Source of the DNA: Apostichopus japonicus
Taxonomy: Eukaryota > Echinodermata > Holothuroidea > Aspidochirotida > Stichopodidae
DNA length: 64,000 nt
Direction: 5' to 3'
NCBI RefSeq assembly: GCF_037975245.1
Contig: NC_092582.1
Location: 25,522,077-25,586,076 of the forward strand
This document shows, in pieces, positions 25,601 to 35,500 of the stretch. The position numbers and the translations under genes were made by a program. Under the pieces are notes generated by a model. It was not told the DNA's origin and did not search any database. It saw nothing but the letters and a program-made list of their open reading frames with translations. How positions within the stretch are numbered: the first letter of the stretch is position 1; the number at the start of each line of letters is the position of its first letter.

Positions 25601-25881
25601 GACAACAAAGAGCATCTAACATCGATTTGCATGTTTGCTTCCTCAGACATAGCCAGTGTTTCATCCAAATGACAATTATTATGCACCCTTTTCAGATGTT
25701 TCTTAAATGAATCAATTTTAACATAAGTCTTTTCACAATTTTTTATTCTGCATCTAAGTGAAAAATGTTGCTCATGAGAGTGAATGAGGTGTAAATGTTC
25801 TAAGAGTTTGTTGAACCTTCCTGTCCAAAAGACCAAACATTTTGGGCATTGGTAATTTAAATTCCACCTATTTTCTGCCAT
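25576..25881 (-). CDS. C2H2 zinc-finger protein carried inside a hAT-like element
   Basis: The ORF starts MAENRWNLNYQCPKC and holds two C2H2 fingers. The first is CPKC, then 12 residues ending FNKLL, then H-x2... with HLHLIH. The second is C-x4-C, then 12 residues, then H-x4-H, ending FKKHLKRVHN. Such fingers bind nucleic acid; paired fingers of this type with a C-x4-C opening are common in multicopy, transposon-linked genes of marine invertebrates. This frame ends at a TGA at 25576. The sequence to the left stays coding-like in another frame (about 25446-25600, CTYPAFDMEYPKECKNSLLL then AETMLGAK), which suggests a frameshift or a splice. The ORF lies in the middle of the 23733-28755 element, on its minus strand. 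No transposase is visible beside it. Confidence 0.6.
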   Translation of the reverse strand: MAENRWNLNYQCPKCLVFWTGRFNKLLEHLHLIHSHEQHFSLRCRIKNCEKTYVKIDSFKKHLKRVHNNCHLDETLAMSEEANMQIDVRCSLLSNLHIPCL

Positions 25882-27943
25882 GCTTACTTTGCGTATGTTT
25901 GACTCCTTTTCAGGACTGTCGTTCTGCAGTGTTTATGAAAATCTGAAATGAAATAGAACCATTTCATTTCAAAACATCATTATACAGTAAAGTGCGTACG
26001 AAATATGTTTTCCAGTTATTTAAAGATAATACTGTCGATAGCAGTATAACTGTATTACTGACTGATTAAATGTAACTTGGTGTAATCCAGTAACACCTTT
26101 CTATGTAGGCCTAAAACATTTATAAAATCACATTTAGGAATTAGCATCAATGGGCTTATATTTGACTAATGGCTATCGACAACCATTAAATTCAAAATCA
26201 TGATTCAAGGCAGTTTTCTTTACTGATGGCTACAATGACCTGTTGAACAGAGCATGCTTTCAAGTGGACTATGGTGAAAGTCTATGATACAGTAGAAGTA
26301 TAGGATCAAAATCATCGATAAAACAGGACAAAAGAAGAATTTTGTAGCCCAAAATTAGGACAAAAGTAAGACTTTTGAAAGTAGTCAATATTCATCAACG
26401 TTTGCAGCACTTTATGAATATTTTAGGCAATGGAATTGTCCGTTGATTTTCACATTAATATTATAATTTTTTTCAGTCTTTAAGAAGAATAAAGTAGTCT
26501 GAATTAAATAAAAAAAAGGAGAAACTATTAAGTGCTGTAAATTAGGCCTATATGCATTTTAGAACTCTGAGACATCGATCAGCATCTGTTTATAACATCA
26601 AGGACATGACAGAGCTTTGACTTCAATCAATAATTTCATTATTCTTCCCTCCTTATCATCAGAATATGACAATTTATCATTTGATGTACGTTTCTCACTA
26701 AATTTCATCCAGCCTAGTTCATTATGATCAACTACTTCATACTGGTACACTTATGAATTTTAGTGAAGGATTTTGTAGCAATGGTGATTCAACTAAGCGG
26801 CCTGTGTATTGACTTCTGTGGTCTATTGTTACTGCAAGAATAATGAAGGCTTTTAGTTTAAGGGGTTTGTATAAACAATGGCAGACCTATATAATTTGAA
26901 TGAAATTAGGCATAAAGGCTAGGCCTAATTTTATTCAAATACCTAGGTATATAGTGCCTGACTTTCACATTTTTAAATAGTATATTTCTACCTCTGCTGA
27001 CCCAATGATAAGCTACTTCTGCTTCTCACCCGACCTTTACTACATTAAGAGTCATGTACCCTATAATAAGGTAGCCTAGATGATGTTCCAACTTCCAAGT
27101 AGCATGGTAATTTGGTTGTTCATGTTCTTATATAGGCCCTAGGCCCCCATTATTATTATTTTTTTTAACAGTACATCTCAAGTTATAACAAGTATGATCT
27201 CTTTCACAATATTACCCTATAGGGCCTACTGTTAATACCCCCCCCCCCCGGCCCCCACTCTGCTTTGGCAGGGCTAGGGCCTGCACAAACACAATGAAAT
27301 TGCTACTCGTTAGGACTAAGTAAGGCTGGACTACACAGAACCACATATCATTGCCGTCATAAACTTTCGGCTAAGTGGAACAATAGTACTAGTAGCATAT
27401 GCGGGTCATTTCTTAGTTGAACAACTGCCACACTGCTGTTCACAAAGTCAACGTCAACTCAGATGGCATATGCCTAGCCTCTTATCAATTCTTTTAGCCT
27501 AGTCTATGCCTACTTACACGTAAATGTAGGCCTAGCCTACAAAGACTACGGGACAACGCTGCCCAAGTATGCTATCCTAACGTTACAACTTACAAGTAAC
27601 CTTGCAGGTAACTGTCACTGTACGTATCAGTCTAGTAGCTGAATGAGTTGATATAATAATGAAAAGTTAGGTATAGTCCACGACCAGTGCTGTTGGATCA
27701 TCTTTTCAATAAAATACTTACTCTTAGATGCTTAACGAAACACCCACACCAAAAGAAGTGAGGACGGATTGAGTAACGTGTAACTTCGTGAGCGCCGGGT
27801 ATAAGGTAGTATGCGTGAAAGTGACGTATTCATCGTACGAAGTAGTAGTCGTTGAAAACGGCGTGTGAGATTATTCTAATACTAGTAAAGTTAAACACGA
27901 ACGTGTACTTCAACTCTCGTTGTTGTAAGACATCTCTGAAGCG

Positions 27944-28190
27944 ATTGAGTAAATTTACCATGGTCAAGGGTAAAATTAAATGTGCGAATAGTTTTATCAT
28001 TTGAAGCTAGTATTAATACCACTAAAGCTCTAAATCTACGTTTCTTGCGTAGACGAATGAGTAAATTAAAGCATGATGGTACAAATACTCACACAAACCT
28101 AAGCAAGCTCGTTCAAACACACAATATGTGAACGAATAATAGTTTTGACACTCATTTGTTAAGTAAATTTACTCTCAATGAGTACTTTTT
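27944..28190. repeat. right cluster of GAGTAAATTTAC motifs
   Basis: Holds GAGTAAATTTACCATGG, GGTAAAATTAA, GAGTAAATTAA, AAGTAAATTTACTC and a GAGTAC variant. It mirrors the left cluster at 24196-24400. CCATGG-like words (ACCATGGT) also occur beside both clusters (about 24170 and 27958). Confidence 0.45.
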
Positions 28191-28705
28191 GTTTTCTGTG
28201 CATGCAATCCAAAGTTTGATCACACATCGAGTATGGCTCAGTATGCTGGTGTGAACATTCGCCATTTGTTCCTACAAGCATCTGACCTCAAATGACCTCT
28301 GCACCCCTACACAACAGAGTTAATATATGGGTCCACAAATATAGGCAAGTATGGTGCCTGCGGACCCTCACATTCTCACATTTCGTCAGCTCCTAACATT
28401 GTTTTGAACGATGAGTCATGTAGCTTCCGAAGCGGACGTGTATAGCCGCTGGTATGGCGTGAGCACTGACACATTCAATGTAAATATCGACACCTGCTGT
28501 GATGGCGCGGGTTATGACTTCTATACCCGACGGTCAAGGATAAACTTTTTCATTTTTTCGCATCTCATTTGAAGAAAATACGAATTACTGTGCTTCTTTG
28601 TCCTTATGAAAAACCAACTCGGATGATGGGAGTTGAATATAACAAAATATAAATATTTTTTTACCAACCCAAATCTCAGATGGGGCACTCGGGGGGGGGG
28701 GACTA

Positions 28706-28966
28706 GGTTTTCCAGGGGGGCACGTGCCCCCTGGCCCCCCTTGGCGACGCCACTGCCAATAACCAGCCGTTTTACCGGTTCAGATCTACCCACCTGCTAT
28801 AACTAAATGCACGTCCCTAGTTTTACTGTTATGATTCAGGTTTTCCAGGGGGGGCACCTGGCCCCCCTTGGCGACGCCACTGCCAATAACCAGCCGTTTT
28901 ACCGGTCCAGATCTACCCACATGCTATAACTAAATGCACGTCCCTAGTTTTACGGTTATGATTCAG
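28706..28966 (+). repeat. 133-bp tandem duplication copying the right end of the 5-kb element
   Basis: Copy 1 is 28706-28838 and copy 2 is 28839-28966. Both contain the G/C-rich end, the inverted terminus GGCGACGCCACTG, the duplicated CCAATAAC and about 70 bp of flanking DNA ending GATTCAG. Copy 2 lacks a few bases inside the CACGTG palindrome and differs at a few positions. The copied segment spans the element-flank junction, so the duplication happened after the insertion. Confidence 0.7.
28756..28763. repeat. right target-site duplication CCAATAAC
   Basis: Eight bases directly after the right inverted end of the 5-kb element. The same bases occur again in the second copy of the tandem duplication that follows. 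Confidence 0.6.
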
Positions 28967-29276
28967 TAACAATACTGGTGACCATATGATAATGCTCATT
29001 TCCACTAAAATCAAGAAACACGTATCTTGTTTGAATAACTACGATAACTTCTTTTTCATCAGAGACTATACCATAGCCAGCAGCATAGGTGCATCCATGG
29101 CAGTATACTTGATCCAGGCGAAGGATGAATACTTTCTCTTGAGCATTATTTTCATTTAATGAGTAAGAACATTCCCTAAACACAACGAAAATTAAATCAC
29201 AGTTAGACGCACCTGTATACAGCAGCTCCTTAAGAAGAAGAAAACAAATCCACAACAACCAACGAGTAAATAGCAT
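28959..29276 (-). CDS. small secreted protein, 106 aa, unknown family
   Basis: A single uninterrupted ORF from an ATG (A at -3) to a TAA ending at 28956. Residues 1-23 form a signal peptide: a short basic start (MLFTR), a Leu/Trp/Phe core (WLLWICFLLL) and a likely cleavage after TGAS. The mature part of about 83 residues has four cysteines (26, 36, 59, 62), the last two in CHGC, which would allow two disulfides. A TATAAATA box lies 25-33 bases upstream of the ATG, so the 5' leader would be very short. The gene sits between the right end of the 5-kb hAT-like element (its duplicated end stops at 28966) and another hAT-like element at 29388. I do not recognise the family. An ORF of this length could arise by chance, but the signal peptide and TATA box together make a real gene plausible. 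Confidence 0.5.
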
Positions 29277-29300
29277 TTAAGCAAGAAGCGCGGCGTGAAA

Positions 29301-29308
29301 TATTTATA
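29301..29308 (-). promoter_or_regulatory. TATA box (TATAAATA) of the small secreted-protein gene
   Basis: The minus strand reads TATAAATA followed by about 25 bases to the ATG of the secreted-protein ORF. A start site 25-30 bases downstream of the box would fall at or just before the ATG, so the leader would be only a few bases or start at a later ATG. The box is surrounded by GC-rich sequence, so it is not simply part of an AT-rich tract. Confidence 0.45.
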
Positions 29309-29387
29309 CATCCTCTCCTGCACCCGACCACTCGCCTGCATCCATTTCTGCGTTCGTTTGGTTTTAACTAACTTAAACGACTACAAT

Positions 29388-29756
29388 AATGGGCGTAGGA
29401 ACCGAGGGGCTGGGGGCGCCAGCCCCCCCCAGTGAAAAATGTGGAGGGGCGGAAGTATCATTCCGCCCCCCCCCCCCCCCGGTTCGCAAGTCAGAAAACC
29501 CCTTTTTCATTTCCAAATGAGAAAAAAATCTCATTTGGAGCACCAAACTGCATCTAAGGCCAGGTGAAAATACAAAATTAAGTTTACAAAATGGAGTGGG
29601 TGTTGAAGTGTGCTATATTGCACCAAATTGCATCTGAGGCCACCTGGAAATGCAAAAAATTCCAAAGGGGGAGGGGGACACCCCTCCCCTTAGACCCCTC
29701 CCCCAGGCGGACATCAGTCTTCAGCCCCCACTCAAAAGTACCTTCCTACGCCACTG
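29388..29756. mobile_element. hAT-like short element (369 bp)
   Basis: The ends are AATGGGCGTAGGAA on the left and, inverted, CAGTGGCGTAGGAA on the right; GGCGTAGGAA is shared exactly. They are flanked by ACTACAAT at 29380-29387 and 29757-29764. The interior has a poly-C tract and the GGGGAGGGG-type box in inverted orientation (about 29660-29705). The left tip has decayed. Confidence 0.55.
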
Positions 29757-29764
29757 ACTACAAT

Positions 29765-32515
29765 GAAAACATGGTCCCTATAACCTCTACAAAATCTTTT
29801 AGATGTCTGTAGACAAGATGGTCGACAACACATTGAATACATTCTATTATAAAACATTGCTGATCTTTTCTTGTATTTAAGTGTGACCGATGAATAAGAC
29901 TACTTTAATTGTATCTGAATCCCTCTCTTAACTAATACTTGCAAGATCATTGGTTACTATAAGAAACACAGTAAGCTGCCTTACTAAAAAAATATTGAAT
30001 CTTTCTTTATAACATTTTCTCAGCGAAATTCAAAGAAAATGTTAAGTTCAAACTGCGTCAGATAACACGCGTTAAATAGAATAAAGTATACATCGTTACC
30101 TCATTAAGTAATACCAATGTGACACTGTACCGAATCGATAAACAGTGTGTATATTAATGGCTTGGAAATGACACTAATACTCATCAGATCAAAATATAAA
30201 ACCTATTTTATGAACATTTCGCTTTGCATGCAGATTTACAGACCAAAAAATGTATATTAGATATTCCTTTGATAGTTTAATGTTATCAATGGACATGCGA
30301 TGCGAAGTCCCCGGAAGCTACATAACTTGTACTGTAGAAAAAGTTGTCAGGAAGCTTAACCTCACAATTGTACAGCACGTTTCTCAGAGCCGAAGCGGGG
30401 TCGAGGGGCTAGAGCCCAGGGAGGGAAACAGCATCATTTTTAGATATTTCGTGATCTCTTATAGAGAGTTCATCCACAAATATACACATAAGATAAGGAA
30501 TTGAATTTTTCTGGAATATATTTAAAGCACTGGTTGGTTCCACGAGGGGAAGCCCTTGAAGTTGTTGCAGTTGGTGATATTTCTTGTTCTCTCGTAGCGA
30601 ATTTAAAGCACCAAAACACAAAACACATGTTATAATTAAATGATAGTTCTCTAGAATGTATTCCAAGCAGGCTGGTGGGGATCAGCTGGACTTAAGCTGC
30701 AGCGTTTGTAGATACTTTTCGTTCTCTTGAAGAAATTTTGAAAACAGAAATATACTTATGAGAGGAACTCAATTTTCAGCGGATTGTAATGCAAGGCCTT
30801 ATGAGGGGGGGGGGGGGGGGTTCAGGGGGAGAAGCCTCTGGTAGCTAATTCATACCATTGGCCCAATAGTATCCAAATCTGGAGAAATATAGACGTAAGG
30901 GAGTAACAGACAGACCGATTCTGTTTTCTTTTCTTCGTTTTTGTATTACAACTCTTACTTTCGTTAGTGTACGACCACGCTGAATTTGTCTCCATTTTTT
31001 CGACCGACTTGGCATCAATTTGAGACCGGAATTTTTTTTTCTGGGGCGCGGTGTGACCCCCCAAACCCACGTTTGTATACCTATGAGGTCGCGTTCTCAA
31101 TTTATTATAGTGAAATTCTATTTTCCTGTTTCCAAATATAGTGTTAGTGTAAGCAAAGATCTCTTTCATTATCATATTAGTCTCACTAGACGTTCACTCT
31201 TAACCTTACTGATTTAAAAAAAAAAGATGTTCATATGATAAGAAAATATATAATGAAATGTCAACTGATGATGTAACTCTTTCTGCTTGGTTGCCATGAC
31301 AACGATGTGAAACAAAATGAAATAGGTGCCCGTTCTGTAGAAGTTACTGTGTGACACACCATTGTTTACCTCCGTGATTTATTTCCTCTATAGAAGTGTA
31401 CAAATAAATATTGTTTTAAATTCACATATAATTCTAAATGCATATCACTATCCACTTGTTATTTATACTATTACTTTTTCTTTCTAGGCAAACAATGCAT
31501 GGATGTTAATGTTTGCCAATACATGTAGATTATACTCTTTTCTAGCGTCGATTAAGGGAGTGATGGGGTGTCTCCCCACCCTCAACCCCCCCCCCCCAAC
31601 ACTACCACGCATTTCAAAACTAACTTAGAATGTTTAAAGCACAATGTTGCGTTTAGACTTACATATTGGACATAAGTCAAGTCATATAAGTCAAACTATG
31701 CCTCTGAAGGTATCATTTGAAGTCGAAGCTTCCCTTTTCCGGGGAGGACCACATATCCCCCAACCCCCTCCACCCCTTATATGATGTCGTCTTTGACGAC
31801 CCTCTGTTCCGGTACACAACTGCAGATCGAGTGTTGTATCGTTGCCTTTGTAAAGTCTTTATGATAATTATACCCATCAGAATATTTACAGTACGGTACA
31901 TCTAGTACCAACAGTTCCGATACATGTTTGGTCTCTGTTTTGCTTTCGTTTATTTTTTAATACATTTTGCTGCTATCAGAGAAACAACAATTTCGTTTGC
32001 AGAACTTGGAAAAGAATTAGGCTTAACTTTGCGGCTTTATTCTGCAATTCAGATTGAAAGAATGGTTTAAGCTGAGGTGTGGATGTGTATATATGTGTGT
32101 GTTTGTCGGGGGGGGGGGGGGGTGTTGACAGACTCCGTGTATATGGTTCCACTACTTTTCGGAAATAGATTTAGGGCATCAATTGATTTGATTGCTACTC
32201 ACTAAAACATCTAATAGGGCTGTGATCTCGAAAGAGCGAATGTAAGGAATTTGACTTATTTCTTAAATCAACCAAGCTTAGCAATATTAAGTGTTGTTAA
32301 ATTTATATTGTTCGATTCGTTGTTTACCATTACAAGACTCTGTTTTGGGTGTCTCCTTCATATAAAATGGCAATCATGTGTTGCTGATTCAGTACTCTAT
32401 TGTTTGTAAATCAACAACAATCAACCAGTCAACAGACATTCACATAGTTGGTAAAGCCTTTAAATAAATGTAAGAAATTTGAAATGTATCCATTATGACT
32501 TCATTGTGACAATAC
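29765..32515. other. intron, no gene seen
   Basis: An 18-base G tract near 30807, C tracts near 31588, and a G tract near 32108. The minus ORF at 30822-31175 overlaps a G-rich repeat end and is not convincing. Confidence 0.4.
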
Positions 32516-32592
32516 CTTTCACATTTCTTGATTTCAAGGATGATGGAATGGATCCAACCGGAATAGTGTCTTGCAGATCGTACGCAACAAAC
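32516..32592 (-). CDS. exon of NLR-like receptor after the LRR exon
   Basis: A 77-bp exon bounded by acceptor TCTCTCCATAG (32593-32603) and a GTATTG donor (32510-32515). Its first base completes the TGG (Trp) codon started by the exon at 39.1 kb. The frame then reads FVAYDLQDTIPVGSIPSSLK followed by SRNVK and leaves one base, so it runs phase 2 to 1. The other two frames are less protein-like or closed. The F-x-x-Y-D-L and IPxSLK pattern could be the last, degenerate leucine-rich repeat. It is the only open, phase-compatible segment I found between the LRR exon and the exon at 21.8 kb. Function beyond the LRR fold is unknown. Confidence 0.5.
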
Positions 32593-35500
32593 CTATGGAG
32601 AGAAGTAGAGTAATCATCGTGTGAGATGTAGAGGAATGTCCTCCTAGGCAGGTTTATTGTTTACCAAATCAATGAAGATAAACAAAGTAAACAACAAATA
32701 ACAAGGAAATAAATCACATCTGATTGATCATTCTGATCAGAATTAATTATCATCACAAGTCTTGTGTTTGAACGATTCTATGAAAAATGAATGAGAATGG
32801 ATATAGTAATGTAGACAATAATGATGATAGTTGGAACTGCTGTATGTAAAATTGAATGTGATTGATATTGTGTAATGTATAGTCGTCCACATTATCAGAA
32901 TTGGCTAAACTGTTTATATGTTTAAATTATTAATTAATATAAAGTTGTTCAAACGTGTAGAATTACAACGTTGTACACAACAAACTGAGTCAGTCCTTGT
33001 AACAACCGCTTGCCATTTTCAGCTCGGATCACATGATTTATATCGTATTTTATTGTCGGCAAATTAATTGATTATTTAGTTCGTCTTCGTGAATCCTTGT
33101 CACTTTAAATGAGAACTAAAATGTCTGAGATTGTTAGAGTTCAGTGGTAAGATGTGAAATGTAGAAAATATGAATCTTAAAGCTGAGATATTGTTATTAA
33201 TCTCAGAATAGTTTAAGATGCTACAAATTACATTTTTCGCTGTAATGGCGGGATGACAAACCTGCATACACTTGCACTAAACTGAGGAAGAATGGATGGG
33301 AGAGGGGTAGGAGGGTCGAGGACATAGCAACATTCTTTACTGGGCGCAACAACTTGTCCTTCCGGGTGATTTCAGTAAAAAGGTAAACACAAAATGTTGC
33401 AAATAAATGAACAAGGCAGATATGCCAAGATTCCTTATTATTTAAGTATTTATTGATAATCATCCTTCAATAATGTTATCACATTGCACGCATTGTTTTT
33501 TGACATTGATCTAAATCAAATTGTACAACATTCTAACATTTTTGTGGAATTGATAAGAATTACCTTCACCAATACACATTCGAATCTTCATATTTAACTA
33601 TATATATTCTCAATGAGGAACTGCATGTGTCCCAAATATTAGACTTCCTGTTCATACCAAGGAGTTGTTAGCACTTCCTGTTCATAATGTATTCAGAAAG
33701 ACACTAAAGCGATCTTCGTTGATTCGCAAAAGAAATTTTTAATGGAAGCACAAACACTGAGGGGCAGTGGAGCATGTGTCTTTGGTTTTACGCAAGAAAC
33801 CACTACACTCTCAAATTATGCTAAACCTCTCAAAATGAATACTCTGTGCGTTACCCTTCACGAATGACAGTATATGAATGTTTTCAACAAAAAAGTTTCT
33901 TTATACCGGTACTTTGAAATTACATGTTTTATCATCATTATTTTTTTAAAGCTAATAAGAAATTTTTAGACATAAAGGCACTTGTTACGAAAATACAACA
34001 GGAAGGCACTTTAATTACAAAAGTGGGAACTGGTAATTTTTCGAAGGACAGTTTTCAGGGTAATCAGAAGAGTGGAGGAGCATGTGCCCAATTACCCCCC
34101 TCCCCCCCCCCCCACTTGCCCTTACCACGCCCACCCTTCTTTCACGGCTCTGTAGCCCCTGATACGGTAAATAGACGGTTTCATAACAAACATTTGCAGT
34201 GAAGTCTATGTAAGTGTCTTTATACTGATAACTTGAATAACAAGTAAATATACCTAAAATATATGGATCGTGATGTGACATGTGGGGAGTTAACAACACT
34301 TGTTTTACCTCTTTATCACTAATCCGTTTTATTTGTTTGTCATATCTTTCTAAATATTATTTTTCAGGCAAAAACAATGAAAGGTCGACCACACACAGAT
34401 TTTGAATGGGCCGATATTAATTAACCGGGCTGGTGGTAGGGGTAGAGGGAGGGTGTGGAACATTGAACCTTTGTGGTATGATTATTCATTATGATTGATA
34501 TGATTGCTATGCGTTTGGTGAAATACATAAACGTTGTTAAAGGAGAAATTCGTTAAAATATCACCCTCCTCTTACAACATGGCGACTCATCAAGCCAAGC
34601 AGTATTTCAGTCCGTCTCATCTTAACCAAATGCTGAGATCTTAATAATAAAACCAATATGTGTTAATATTCTGTGAGAAGTCCTGCTAATATGTTGTTCA
34701 CTTCAAAATCTAAGAGAAGGAGCATGTGCATAAACAAACACATTGTCTGTAAGATTCCTTACTACAGCAAGTTGAGTTTTGGCGAGAATGGAATGAACTT
34801 ATCTGGATTAATCGGTAACAGATATAGTGCATAATATCCAATTAATATGTTCAAGTCTAGCTAGTATCATCCTACCTTATACCTACATTGTACAGCTCTA
34901 TGTATAAAACACCACTCTGGCAAATGAAAATAAAATATATAGGTTACGTACCTTGTAACTAATTAGCATAATAAACGTATATTACCGAACTGTTGCAATT
35001 TAGTTTTAATGTAAAAGCTTTTCCTTTACAATCGTTTGTTTTCTGTATAGATCTTTTAAGTGATTGGCTGAAAGAAGCGCTTTGGAATCTTTCATTAATA
35101 TTTTATAAAGTAAGGGCTATAGCAGACATTACACATGTAGGCTAAATAATAAAAATGTTGTTGAGCTTTTAATAACTTATATTGTATCGAACAAACCATT
35201 CTTGAGTCAACCTCTCCCCTGCTACAGCATTGACAACTATTTATTTATGTTTATTTTATTATAAAGGAGTCTCCCCGTTAAGACCCCTCCCAACGGACTC
35301 AAGCCATAGTTGGAGCCCCCCGCCCCCACCCCAGCCAAAAAAAAACAAACATGTAACACAGGGTTGACACTTTATGGTGATGTTTAAAGTCATATCAATG
35401 TAAATCTTAAAAAAAACTTAAGTTCTCTGACTCTTAAGACGAGGACAAAAGACGAGCCCCCCCCCCCCTTACACCAATGAGGCTGGTCACAGGCCTGTTG

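Larger units (their letters stand above)
23733..28755. mobile_element. 5.0-kb hAT-like element with 8-bp target duplication
   Basis: The left end CAGTGGCGTCACC (23733) and the inverted right end GGCGACGCCACTG (28755) match at 12 of 13 positions. Both are flanked by the same 8 bases, CCAATAAC, at 23725-23732 and 28756-28763. An 8-bp duplication with CAG...CTG ends is typical of the hAT superfamily. Both ends run into G-rich tracts. Inside are a C2H2 zinc-finger ORF and, near each end, clusters of a GTAAATTTAC motif. No hAT transposase or BED finger was seen, so the element is probably non-autonomous or decayed. It lies in an intron of the receptor gene. Confidence 0.6.

Noticed and set aside
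30822-31175. A 117-codon minus ORF
   Set aside because: It overlaps a G-rich repeat end, has no domain, signal peptide or splice context, and basic low-complexity content.
34959-34985. A seven-base microexon with acceptor GCTAATTAG and donor GTACGT
   Set aside because: Too short to support by sequence alone and not needed for any phase join.
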